The translations under genes and the position numbers were made by a program. Below are positions 12,421-24,300 of a DNA stretch of 64,000 nucleotides, piece by piece (position 1 is the first letter of the stretch; the number at the start of each line of letters is the position of its first letter). Below the pieces are notes generated by a model. That model saw only the letters and a program-made list of their open reading frames with translations, searched no databases and was not told the DNA's origin. Source of the DNA: Patiria miniata. Lineage: Eukaryota > Echinodermata > Asteroidea > Valvatida > Asterinidae. The DNA lies in contig NW_024037074.1 in NCBI RefSeq assembly GCF_015706575.1, positions 31,113,334-31,177,333 of the forward strand, given 5' to 3'.

Positions 12421-15362
12421 GTAAGTCAGAATTGACACCACGGCGAGCTGCTAAAGCCGCCCTCAGACAGTTCTTGCGATGACATAGAAGATTCATCTTT
12501 TCAATCTATCATTTAAACCTAAGTGATTTGCTAGTGACCGGCGCCTTTTAATGGCTCTCCAGATACTGTGCGCCTTATAAATTATCTGTTATTATTATTA
12601 TTATTAGAACAGTCGGCAACTGACTTTTCAGGATAACGCTGCGCCAGAGCTACGACTGTTGTGAACAGTTCAGTCGCCGATTTTTTGCAACCTGAGTGTA
12701 ACTGCGATGATATTACAAAACAAAATTAAGTTGCAAGAGTAGAAAATTTCAACTTCTGCGCCGCGACTGTACATGGTACCGCCAGGCGGGAATCAATTAC
12801 ATCGACTCGTGTGAAGTTATTACGTCATGCGCGCATCCAGATCATCTAATTTGATTGTGCATCGTCGTCGCGTCGCTGTTTGATGCGACGACAATTCAGT
12901 CGTCGCAATTGTGTGATTATTGTTGTTCCACAACAATCACACAATATCTCAGTTTTGTGACCTGAGCATGACGTTTGTGCTTGATGCGGAAGGTTCTCTT
13001 GTGTATGCAAACAAATTCTCGCAGAGCTGACATACCGACAAATAAAGCGAAAACCCTGTTTCGAGTAAATTGCGTTTGAAGTTGGACATTTTTCTGGGCG
13101 TCGTATTTTACCCTTAATGTTCCGATAATAACCCTGTTAGTGAATATTCGAAATAAAATAGGAAACGTAGTATCCATCATGTTACTTATTTAATCAGAGA
13201 AGTTGTGCGATATGAGTCTACTTCACTCTACTTACCTGTAGAGCAACACTACTTATGCATATTCCCCCTACCGGCAGGTATTTTCGCTAAGAGTTATATA
13301 CAATAGCGCCCTCTGGCGCCCTACCCATAACACCCCGCGGCATGCGTGCCTCGTGAGCGTCCTCTTTTCTCTTAGCGGCAGGTCGGATAGGACGTGCGTG
13401 AAATAGCTCGCTGTTTGCCTCGTCATTTACTACCCTTTTTTGCGTTTAAGAGAAGTATTTAATAATAGAGTTAATAAAACAACAGTTTGTAGAGTTTTCA
13501 TCATCTTCTTGGTTGTATTTATTTGATTATTTTGCAGCGTTTGGGGAGGACCGATCTGTCACTAACCGTTAGGGATAGCTTTCCCACGGGACGGACCGAG
13601 TTCTCGGGGGACTCTGCCGTTAACGCTACGTCGTTACCGCGGCAGCAGTCTCTCGTCCGGCACCCTCAGCCACAGTCGGCTGGGGGAGTTGGCAGTTCCG
13701 CCGATCAGTTAAGGCGACCTCGGTCACCTTCTCCGGTCAACTCAGGCAGAACACCCAAACTAAAGGCACACTCCGGCAAGGTTCCTCCAAAACATATCTC
13801 CTGTGCCGGAGCAAAGCCTAAGAAGGGCCGTCAGGGCAAGCGTGGCTCGGCAACGAGCGCCGCTGTGGCACCTGGCCCTCCCCCGATCACGGGGCAGCCC
13901 GAGGGGACTAGCCGTCACACTTCGGTGGGCGCTAGTCACCCGTGTCCTCCCGACACAGTGCCGAACACCACTGGTTGTCGGGATGGGGGCTATTGCACGG
14001 GCTACCGGTCCGTTCAGCGCTCACTCAGCCCACGGGGCCTGAGGCGCTGTCGGCCGGGTGCATTATGAGCGATACGGAGCCGGTCGCCCGGGGGGATCCC
14101 GGGGCCGACGGCCCCCGTGCTAGCTCGCTCAGAGGGACTACTCTCATCATCGGATTTTTTCCGTTGTTCGGGGGTCCCGGTGTCCCAGGTGTTTTCCGAT
14201 TTTTCCTCGGACACACCTCGGGTCGTTCTTCTAAGAAGAAGGATAAGAAGAAGAAGGCTGCACGTCGATCGCGCCGTTCTTCTTCGGGGTGTGACGACTC
14301 CTCTGACCGGTCCCGCCGGGGCAAACGCTCCCGGGGGGAGGACGCGGTTTCTAGAGCAGATTTTCTGCAGGCTTTTCAGTCGATTTCCGATACGCTATCG
14401 ACTATGTCGGCTATGTCGGCAGGCCGCCGGGCGGGCCCTATTGGGGGCCCCCTGCAGCGGTGGACTACGGCCCACAACCATCGGTCGTTGGGCCCACAAC
14501 CATCGGTCGTTGGGCCCACATCGCAGTATTCAGTCACCGGTCACGCTTGGGTGGCCCGGGAACAGAGGGACATACCGCACACAATTAGTCGTGCTGCGGC
14601 GTCCCCGCATGCGGTGAGGGCTTCACAGTCGTCGTTCGTTGGCCACGGTTGGGTGGCCCAGGCACAACCGTACGGGATATACCACATATGGTTGACCGTA
14701 CACCGGAGGCCCGGCCTGCAGCGAGTGTCTCGCATGCATCGGCCGTGAGCACAACGAGGTACATGTACATTGTACATGTACAAAAATGGAAAAAACACAT
14801 GTCCGTACATGTTCATGTATACCACACATGGTTGCGCGCTATACCGGAAGCCCGGCCTACGGCGAACGGGACTTCTCATTCGCCAGCCGTGACAACGGGA
14901 CCTACCGCACACAGTTAGCCGTGCGCCAGGATCCCCGCTTGTGTTTAGTCTTCACCATCTGCATAATATTATGTACGATGTATGTCTATTATCTCCGAGG
15001 GTGTTGCCCAGCCACCACCGCGTGGTTCTGTACAACTAGCCCCTCCAGACGGCTCTCAGTCATCGGGGTCATTTTGGCCTTCGTATTCGGCTGATTCATC
15101 CGATGATGACGAAGAATCAGACCAGTTACAATGGCTGTCAATCGCGGAAACGAAATTCCGTTTGCTGCAGAGGACATTACATGGGTACTTAAATTACCCT
15201 CCGCCGATGAGCCCCCTCCGCCCGATCACAAAATTTTCAAATCAAGCGCAGGACGGGCTCCACATCTAACAATGACAAGGTGTTCCCCACACCTCCGTTG
15301 GATCAAATGTGAAACACATCGACAACGGACAAAGTGGTGTCCATTTCTCAGGCGGGAACGGC

Positions 15363-15397
<35 letters not shown>

Positions 15398-18300
15398 TTT
15401 TTTCTAATCCGGGCGAGTTTATTGCACCGGTCCCACCGCGGCATACGCTACCGTGATGAGGACTCGGTTTTTCGGCCCACTCATTACAAGCCTTACTATG
15501 TTCTCGGCTTTATTATCGGTCATATACGTTTTATACACGTACATGTATTGTCAGGCGGGCACGTTAATGAAACGTCCGTCTTAGTTCAGTTGCGAGTCGT
15601 GAACTCTGTAGCACTCTACATTAATCACGGTTGGGTGACTCAAGGACAATGGGACACGCCGCGCAGTGCTTACCCGTGCGGCGGTGTTTCTTGCTGTACT
15701 GAGATCGCTACATTTTTCATGCACATTGTACATGTGTGCATTACTTGTGTATGTACATTGTACACTGTCCATTGTCTCCGAGGGAGTTGTTCAACAACTG
15801 ACTGTGGCCGTGGGCAACGCATCCCTCCAGATATATTTACGGTTCTCGTTTACGGGGTCTATTCGACTCTTGCAGGCATGTTGTGGACCACATTCGATAG
15901 ATTGTGCCTGTGTTCAAACTGCCTGCTGCTCTTCAAGCAATAATGTGATCATTACCGTTTTCCGTTAGCGAAATTCGGTATTTTTTTGTCACATCTTCCC
16001 TCTTCAAAGCAGCTAAGCACAAGCTGCCAGCAGTAGAGGGACCCCATTATTCAAGCGGCTCTTCGTAAATAATACTCGCAGAAGCTTGAATACACTTTGC
16101 AGTACATGTAGAATAATCAAGTGGGCTCGGCGATACGCGTTCAGCCTCCCTCTTTACCCTCATGAAGTACCGTAGGTTTAATGTTTTTATCTTGACTCGA
16201 CAGTCTTAGCGGACGTGTTGACTGCTATTTTCTTTATCAATTTCACAGTCTGCACTCAGTACTCTATAATTTTACACGAGTGCAGACCCTAGCAATCTTG
16301 GCCCGCCGGGGTAACATGATTGATGAACTGTTTCTCCCGTCAAAGGGCGCCCGCCAAAGATTCGAGTCCCACTTTTTAAGTTTTTAACGGACAAAGATCT
16401 TTTCTTTTGCGGTGGATATCGATGTCTACATCCATATTGGTCGATGTCGACTACATGTGGGCCAGCGCAGGTGAAGAACAAACAGTTGTTTGTTTTCTCA
16501 ACTGCATACCTCTTGAAGTTTGCCCAGATGATTTTGTGTGGGCCGTGCTAGCAACATTTTCTGTACGCCATGCCACATAGGATAATGTAACAACGATTTC
16601 GGTTCGGCTTCAGTTGTTTTGATGTTTTCCATAAGTGGCCTACCTGACTCATGACGACCTCTACCCATCTGTCTCGTAGGAGCTCGTCAGAGAGACTTTG
16701 AGGCTGACATCAATACCATCGGGCCAGCACAGTGTTGGGCCCGTCTTGTATTTCCCTTGGAAAGATGTTGATGAGATTTAGTCGACTGTCTAACACATCA
16801 GCATGGGGAATGAGCCCTGGCCTGAAGGGTACACAACTGCAACTCATTTTCAGGCCAGAGCACTGAGAATTTCACGGTTTTCAAACCAAGATTCTCGCTG
16901 CAACTTCATGGTGGCTCCATCCAGCCTTTTTTCCGCTTCACTCCTGGCCTCTGCTCAGATAGTAAAGGCGATATGACTGCGCCGTGGAAACAAAAATTGG
17001 TGGCATTCACCTATTTGCTTGTATCGGCCCAGTCCTCACTGCATTCAGTGCAGGCCATGACCTGACTTGTGCAGTACCTCCTGTGGTTCGGCGTTGCCAA
17101 CCTCACAAGGGTGGGCCTCTAACAGATTGCAGCCTAACTCATTAACTGTCATGGCGAACATGTTACCCTGCCAGTTAACTGCCCACCACACGCATCTAGT
17201 GGCGGATTGGTGAGGCCCTGTGTGAGCATCATTCAAGTTCCATTAACATACTTGAGATGCTGGCAGTCTCGGAGAAACTGCGATGTAACTTCTATATTCG
17301 ATGTTGTAGTTTACAGTTGTAGCCTGCACACCTGTGTACACTCACTTGAGAAATACCCCATTGGGGTTTTTTCCTCCTAGCTTCTTGCTTTCGACGGTCC
17401 TCCTCCCAAGCAAGGACAACTAACCACATGTCAATCTGACTTGTTTCATGAACTAGTTACAGATTGCCAGGCTAATGCCTGGGGGTTCCTGACCCTTATA
17501 CATGGCACACGAATACGATGGTGATGAAGACGGACAGGCTACTTATATACACCTTCCTGTCGTCTTTATTTTATCCCTCGGGTACTTAATCAAATGGAGC
17601 AGAAGGATGACAAGGTCCTCTTCTTAACTCCATGTTGACCCCATTGATTGGTTTTCCAGGGTTATAACCATTCCCTTGGTGCACCAGTTGGAGGTACAAA
17701 TGTTCTTCCGAGCAGAACAATATTCGGTTCCAGCACAGCTTGGGTTTCCTTCACCCAGCTCCGCAGGAATTTCTCCTGATGTACTGGATGCTGTAATGCC
17801 CTCCTGTTCACATCAGACCTTTCTCAAACAAGCTATGGCTTTTACAGCCTGCACTTGAGGGACTTCTAACATGACAGTAGATTACTTAATGTTAGTCAGT
17901 TGAACGTCCGTGTCAGTTAACTTAAGGGGATGTTTTAACACCCCTGAATTGCAGAACCTCTTCAACACCTTCTTATCCAAAGGTGTTATAGAGATCTTTA
18001 GAGTTCTGTGAACCAGTGAACAATTTCACATCTGTTTCATTGGTTTTCTACGGTTGCCTTTTTTCTTCTTCTTTTTTGTAAGCAGTTGTTACTTCTTGGT
18101 ATACATGTAGTAAAGAACTGTTTTCTGTATAATTGAGACGGACCACATCTGATGGGAACCGAGTGTGCCCATCCGATTCCTACGGGAGGATTTTTGTTTT
18201 TTAACTAAGAATGTCAGAGTCCTCTTTACCTCCGGACATCTTTGTTCTAGGCATCAAATCATTGTCCACTCCAGATGGAAAATGTTGGTGCCACTCATGA

Positions 18301-21300
18301 CTTTGGCGTCTGATCCCTAAGGAAGGTTTTTTGAGCTAAGACGGTCGGAGTCCTCTTTGCCTCCGGATGTCTTTGTTCTGGGCATCAAATGATTCTTGTC
18401 CGTTTCAGACAGCGACTTTTTGTGCTGATCATGACTTGATGTCTGCTCCCTAAGGAGGGATTTATACTAAGGACTGTCAGAGCCCTCTGGGCCTCCGGAC
18501 GTCTTTGTTTTCGGGCATCAAATCATTCTTGTCCAGACGCAGAATTTTTGGTGCCAATCATGACTTTAACGTCGTACATTAGCTGCACTGGGACGCTTTG
18601 AATCGGTCACTTGCAGTTACAAATGTATTTGTCACGACAACCCTGTCATACCAACAGGCTTCTCGCGACACGTATTTGTCATGACAACCCTGCCATACAA
18701 GCAGGCTTCTCGTGACATGTTTTTTGTCATGACGACCCTGCCATACAGGCAGGCCTTTCATGACATGTATTTATCATGGTGACCCCACCATACCTGCAGG
18801 CTTTCATGACAAGATTGCCTGAAGGTTGGCTACGGTCATCCATAAAACCACGGACGTATCAACGGCAGAATCCGTGTGATTGGTCCGCATGCACAAAATA
18901 AAAGGCAGAGCATGGGAGAACAGTGTTGAGGGCGACTGACTGAGCCCCACCATGTTCTCAAGACATTTTCAGACTGGGGACCTCCCCAGCATTGGTGTCT
19001 CCTAACTCTGATTCTTTATTGAGCTCTGTACATGTACATGTGCATATTATAGTGTCTATATGTACCATGTCATGATGTTTTGCCTTTCATGATAATTTTT
19101 ATTTTGTGTGCCCCACCGAACTCTTATGTGTAGGTATCGGTGGGCTGTAATTCATTACGTGTGATTCCCAAAATCGGGGATCACATCTCTGTTGGCATGT
19201 TGAGGCTACCATTATGACTAATGTCTTTATCATGCCGACCTTTTTGGGCTGCCTTGTCCACCCACATGTGGAACGACGGGCCCATCAAGGGTTTACACGT
19301 ATTGTTACGTGCCCCTGTGAAAGCACAATAGCATCTCGCATGGCCCACCTCCTTGACGGTGCTAGTCTATGCATAAGTAGTGTTGCTCTACAGGTAAGTA
19401 GAGTGAAGTAGACTCCCCCCCCACAGAAGTGTGGTTGGGGTCTACGAACGAATACTTACCTGTAGAGCATCCCTCCCCCCTACCCCACTCTTCTCGATGC
19501 CTTGGGTACTTTGTTATATTCCGACTTAGCGCTCGAGAAAAGAGGACGCTCACGAGGCACGCATGCCGCGGGGTGTTATGGGTAGGGCGCCAGAGGGCGC
19601 TATTGTATATAACTCTTAGCGAAAATACCTGCCGGTAGGGGGAATATGCATAAGTAGTGTTGCTCTACAGGTAAGTATTCGTTCGTAGACCCCAACCACA
19701 CTTCTGTGGGGGGGGATTTTATTTGATCGTAAACGTATTCTTCAGGTCGTTAAATTACGAAATCTCTATAGACAGTTGTTCTACAGACTGTTTGTATGCT
19801 ATTCGTCAGTTTGTCAGATCCATACTGGGTTTATAGCACAAAACGTCGGTACTAGCGCAGAACGCAGAATTGGTCGTAAAGAGAAGCCAGACTCTACGAG
19901 CTTTATCACAGCCACATTATACCTGATGCTAGTTGGGTTTTAAAATTTGTGAAAACCAGTTTTTCAACATTGGGGGGAAAAAATTGCCCTTTTTGTCTTC
20001 ATTCTAAAACATGTGCTAAAGTAATGAGTGGTTATGTCTGTATACAGGTATACAATGTGTGCTATGGAGTTAGATCAGGTCTGAATTAATTAATTGGCGG
20101 TTTTTTTTTTTCCAACCGTATAGAGTTGCAAGCATTCAACCGCTGATAACGCAACCGCTATAAAAGGGATATTTAGTGAAGTTGAAGGCCACCTGACATT
20201 GATGATCCAGGGTTGTGTGATCATAAAACAGAATATGGATACATATTGCCACTCAGGCATGAATATTATTCTCTGGAAATTAAGGCACTAAAAACATGAG
20301 CGGGACTTTATTATTATCAATAATTGAGCAATTATGAATGGCTAATAAAGCGGAACGTCTGTAGATCGACGGTTGTCTCAATGCTGGCATTTTACTTAAA
20401 GGGAAAATACAACATTTGCAAAGATCAAAAGATAAAACTACCAAATCATTTTGAAATACCTTGCTGGACTGTTAGTGAATGACAGTGTAAAGCATCCTGT
20501 AAAATCATGGTACCTGGTATACTGTCATTTTCAAGAAAAGTTGTAATTTTGTATCAATTTCCAACGCTGGTCGGCCGACCAGCGTTGGAAAAAAACTGTT
20601 TTTTTTCTTCAAATACTGGCCCCAATTGACCATCGCACTTGTTTGCAATCGATTACACACCTATGAACGGGTACAAGCCAGCTAGACTGGTTCCCTGACC
20701 TTACAATTCCCCAATGTATGTAAACTGTTCTGTTTCTTCTTATATGGAGTCAGGGAACCAGACTACAGGAAAATGATTGTTTTTCTCGGTTTTTATAGCA
20801 TTTTCGAACCCAAAACCTCAAAAAAGTCAGTGTAACTATATTTGCTATATATTTCCAACCCCCCAATTCCATCCATTTCTGAAAATTACAGCAAAAGCAA
20901 ATGATGTATATTCCCTTTAAAACCATTATCATGCCATAATTTCTTTCAGGAAAAAAAAGCAACAATGCAAATTGCTTTCTTTTAAGAGATACCGATATTA
21001 TAGTACATGTAGATGCCTTTTTTGTTTTTAATCTGACATTGAAATTTGCAAAATATTTCTTACAAGGCCATATTTTAAGCTGTTTCGATAGGTTTTTCTG
21101 AAAATATTTCCGAGCAAATTTGGCAAGCGAAATAGAAAGCAGATAAAGTAATGTACTGGTATTGTGATAATTTGTGAAACATTGGCCTTTGTTTTTTTGG
21201 GTTTTTTTGGATTGGCAAATTTGTCTGTGTTGAACTATGAAAATTATTACCCCTGCTCATTGGGCCGATGAAAATATTCCCAAGACCATCTCAGCTCCCT

Positions 21301-24300
21301 GTCGGGAGTATACAGCTCATATGTTGCTATATGCGTGACCGCCCAAACTCACAACGTACCAAATCTGCCCTCACAGGATCCCATTTTACTCCTGGCCCAG
21401 GCTGGGGAGAAGGAATGACTGAAAAGTGTCTTGCCCAAGGACACAACCCCTCAGGCTGGACTCAAAGGATGGGGGAGGGGGATTTTCACCCCATTTGGCA
21501 CAGACATCAAAGTACTGTTGTATACTTTCGGATTACTTTTCACGGTTCATTGCAAACATTATAGATGCTGTTTTGTAAAACATGTTTAATACATTCGAGT
21601 ATGTTAATCAAAAGCTAGGTGTTTAGAAAGCTGAACATAAGGTATAAAAGATCCTACTGTGGAAAAGGGGAGGTTGACTCTCGGCCATGTTTAGGGGTGC
21701 TGTGTTCATTAGGGGGGAGGGGACACACACAAAAGAACATACATGCATCCCTTACAGTCCTGAATCCTCCAATTTTAATATGATTTTGCACACCCCCTTG
21801 GGGGTTCGGGTAAAAGGGAATGTACATCATTGGCTTTTGCTGTAATTTTCAGAAGTGAACTATTTGCGGGGTTACTATATAATAGATCAAATATTGTTAC
21901 ACTGACATGTTTGAAGTTTTGTGTTAGAAAAATGTTAGAAAAACCAAGAAAAACACAAATGGTGGAGTAGTCTGGTTCCCTGACTCCACTAAAGATAAAA
22001 TGGATGAATTTATAGATGCCGGGAAATTGTAAGGTGAGGGAACCAGTCTAGCTGGCCTGCACCCCTTCATGAACATGTAACCAATAGTAAACAAAATTTG
22101 GACTGAAGAAATGGTGAATTTGGAGCAGTAGTTAAAAAATAGTTAGGTTTTTCCAACGGTGGTCGGCTGACCACCGTTGGAAATTTATACAAAATTACCA
22201 TTTTCTTGAAAATGACTTCACACCAGGTGCCATAATTTTACAGGATGCTTTAGACTGTCATTTACCAACATCCTAGTAAGGTATTTCGTAAAAACTTGGT
22301 ACATTTATTTTTCGATGTTTGCAAATGTTGTATATTCCCTTTAACATAGAGAATTCCACCAGAAAACTTCATTCCTACTTGGCATAGACTCGAGTCGTAA
22401 GTCCATGAATTGTCCAAAGATTTAGTAACAACAGTCAAAATATTCGCGCACGCGCGTGAGAGTAAGAAGCGTCATGTCATCAGTGCAGGTTTGAATGTTG
22501 CAGGAGCCGGTACGCCAATACACTTTTTTTTGGAACTATGAGCCAATTGCACGCAGGTGCTTGGAGTGCAGCTTTTCTGTACATTTTGGTCTCGTGTGTC
22601 TGCACACTTTCCATGCTTCTGTTTTGTGCTCGTAGTCTTAGGACTGAAATCTTTACTTTTAACAAGTGGTGAAGGATTTCGTTACTGCTCTTCCATTTGC
22701 GTAGACCTCTTCGTTTTGGATCGCGTCCAGGAGGCGGGTGAGCGGTTCATTTGCGATGCCGCAGCATCTCATACCCGATGGTAGTTTACTTTATGGTAGA
22801 CCACAGAAGACCATGCCATCATCATCAATGTGACGTCTGCGTGTGCAGCGCACGGGCATTGCTCGGTGACTACATCACAACGTATTCATTGTTTTTTTCC
22901 ATTGTTCGGCATTTTGAGTGGCTTGGTGTAGCTGATTCTAGCCTATACCAACCATCCTCAGGTCATCAGAAAGTTGGCGTTGGTAGATTCTCATAAGTGC
23001 CCCACTTCTACGGTTCTAGGTTGTTGTTGTTTTTTCCAAGAGCACTGAAAGTTGAACGTCAAGCCGGGTTGCGTATCCAATCAGTTGAGGCGCTGTTTGC
23101 GAAGGGTCGTTGATGCTGGTGTGACTTTACTTCGGCGATAAAGTTCAACATTGGTGATGCGCTCGGGGTTTTTGACATCGAGTGCGTAACGCAGCAAAGC
23201 TCGATGTGATGTGTCGATGGTTTTCTCGAGCATTTCCGTTAGGGTTCAGCTGGCCCCACTGTAGAAGAGCACCAACTCAATGCACATGGCAAAAAGTTTG
23301 ACCTTCAGGTGAATGCTTGCTGAACAGGTCCATACTATCGAGTTTTTTCGGCATGTGGTAAGCTTGAATGTATAGGTTTGACTATACTGTTTGGAAATTT
23401 TTAACAAGACAAATTGCTTACGAGTAAAAACACTTCAATGTGTATACATGTGGCTTTTTATTTCAGAATTTTTTGGCTGTCAGAAACATTAGGTTCTAGT
23501 TTGAGAGATTATCTGCCATGATTAGCTTTTCAGAGCCTCCTGCCCCTCACAACCTACATACTGGACTTGACAGACCAATAATATGATTTGGCTGCACTGT
23601 TGTAGGGGTGTGCATTTACGGGTACCGGTAGTACAGGAACTGGGTACCCTACTGAAAAAAATACGGGTATACGCGGGAACCCGTTAAAGAAACCCAAGCC
23701 AAAAATTCAAATCTGGGAAGTTGCAGTTCAGATTGTTCATAAAGGTCCACATGATAATACTACCACATTGGTGCTGCAATACGGCTAGATTATAGCGTGT
23801 ATATAGTGAGCTTGTTTAGGTATATGGTGAAAACTGAAACTTTCACAAGCATCATAAAACATGAAATTGGTTTTGGTTTTCCATGTATCCTGTTTTTTCA
23901 TTTTGAAAATTTTCCCCATGACATTCGAAACCTTTCTTTTTCATTGACCGAGAAGTTACTGAGTAATTTGCAAAGTTGGTTACGGGTACTCGATTCCATA
24001 ATCTGGAACCGGTTCCTGACATTAACGGTCAGGTAATCGGGTACCCGGTTCCGATGCACAGCCCTACTATTCTGCCAAGGTTGCTGGTGATGCCTATTGC
24101 CTAATCTCTTTAACAATTTTTTAAAGGAAACACACAGCATTGGGGGTAGTTTACAGCCTTACTCCCTTTTGTATGGTACTTGGTATTGGGCTTCGTGCAC
24201 AAGAAAGGGAGAGTTGGGGGGGGACCACTGGGAGAGACAATCAAACACATTGCCGACAACGCCTGGCCGGGGCTCACCCAAAGATGCTATGGCTTTGTGC

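Larger units (their letters stand above)
13215..19715 (+). mobile_element. DIRS1-like tyrosine-recombinase retroelement, broken
   Basis: A fossil element of 6.5 kb inside the ARID3 intron. Inverted terminal repeats (13231-13371 and 19535-19675, 141 bp) look identical on manual comparison. The left end adds 13215-13230 and the right end adds 19676-19715. An internal complementary region at 19369-19469 carries the complements of both outer ends joined, the hallmark of DIRS1-type elements, which replicate through a circular intermediate. No flanking duplication is seen, as expected for this group. Only gag-like ORFs are evident (13523-14748). I see no long ORF for reverse transcriptase, RNase H or recombinase, so the copy is broken. 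The identical ends suggest recent insertion or copying. Confidence 0.88.
20396..22344. mobile_element. Long fold-back element with TTAA ends
   Basis: A left arm (20396-20920) and a right arm (21811-22344), each about 530 bp, are inverted copies of each other around a 0.9-kb interior. The outer ends are TTAAAGGGAA and its complement, and the left arm also ends internally with CCCTTTAA. It may be one element with long inverted ends, or two MITEs inserted in opposite orientation. Shared blocks are AGGGAACCAG(A/T)CTA, CAGGATGCTTT-like and a palindrome in each arm. No transposase is seen. Confidence 0.8.

Noticed and set aside
12133-12496. ORFs antisense to the ARID3 exon
   Set aside because: Shadows of the conserved plus-strand exon; the plus frame alone matches a family and has splice sites.
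20921-21810. Gene captured inside the fold-back element
   Set aside because: The longest ORF (21268-21564) has no recognisable domain and no splice context, so capture cannot be supported.
22557-22996. Small membrane-protein-like ORFs
   Set aside because: Hydrophobic composition arises from T-rich sequence; no start context, splice signals or related copy support them.
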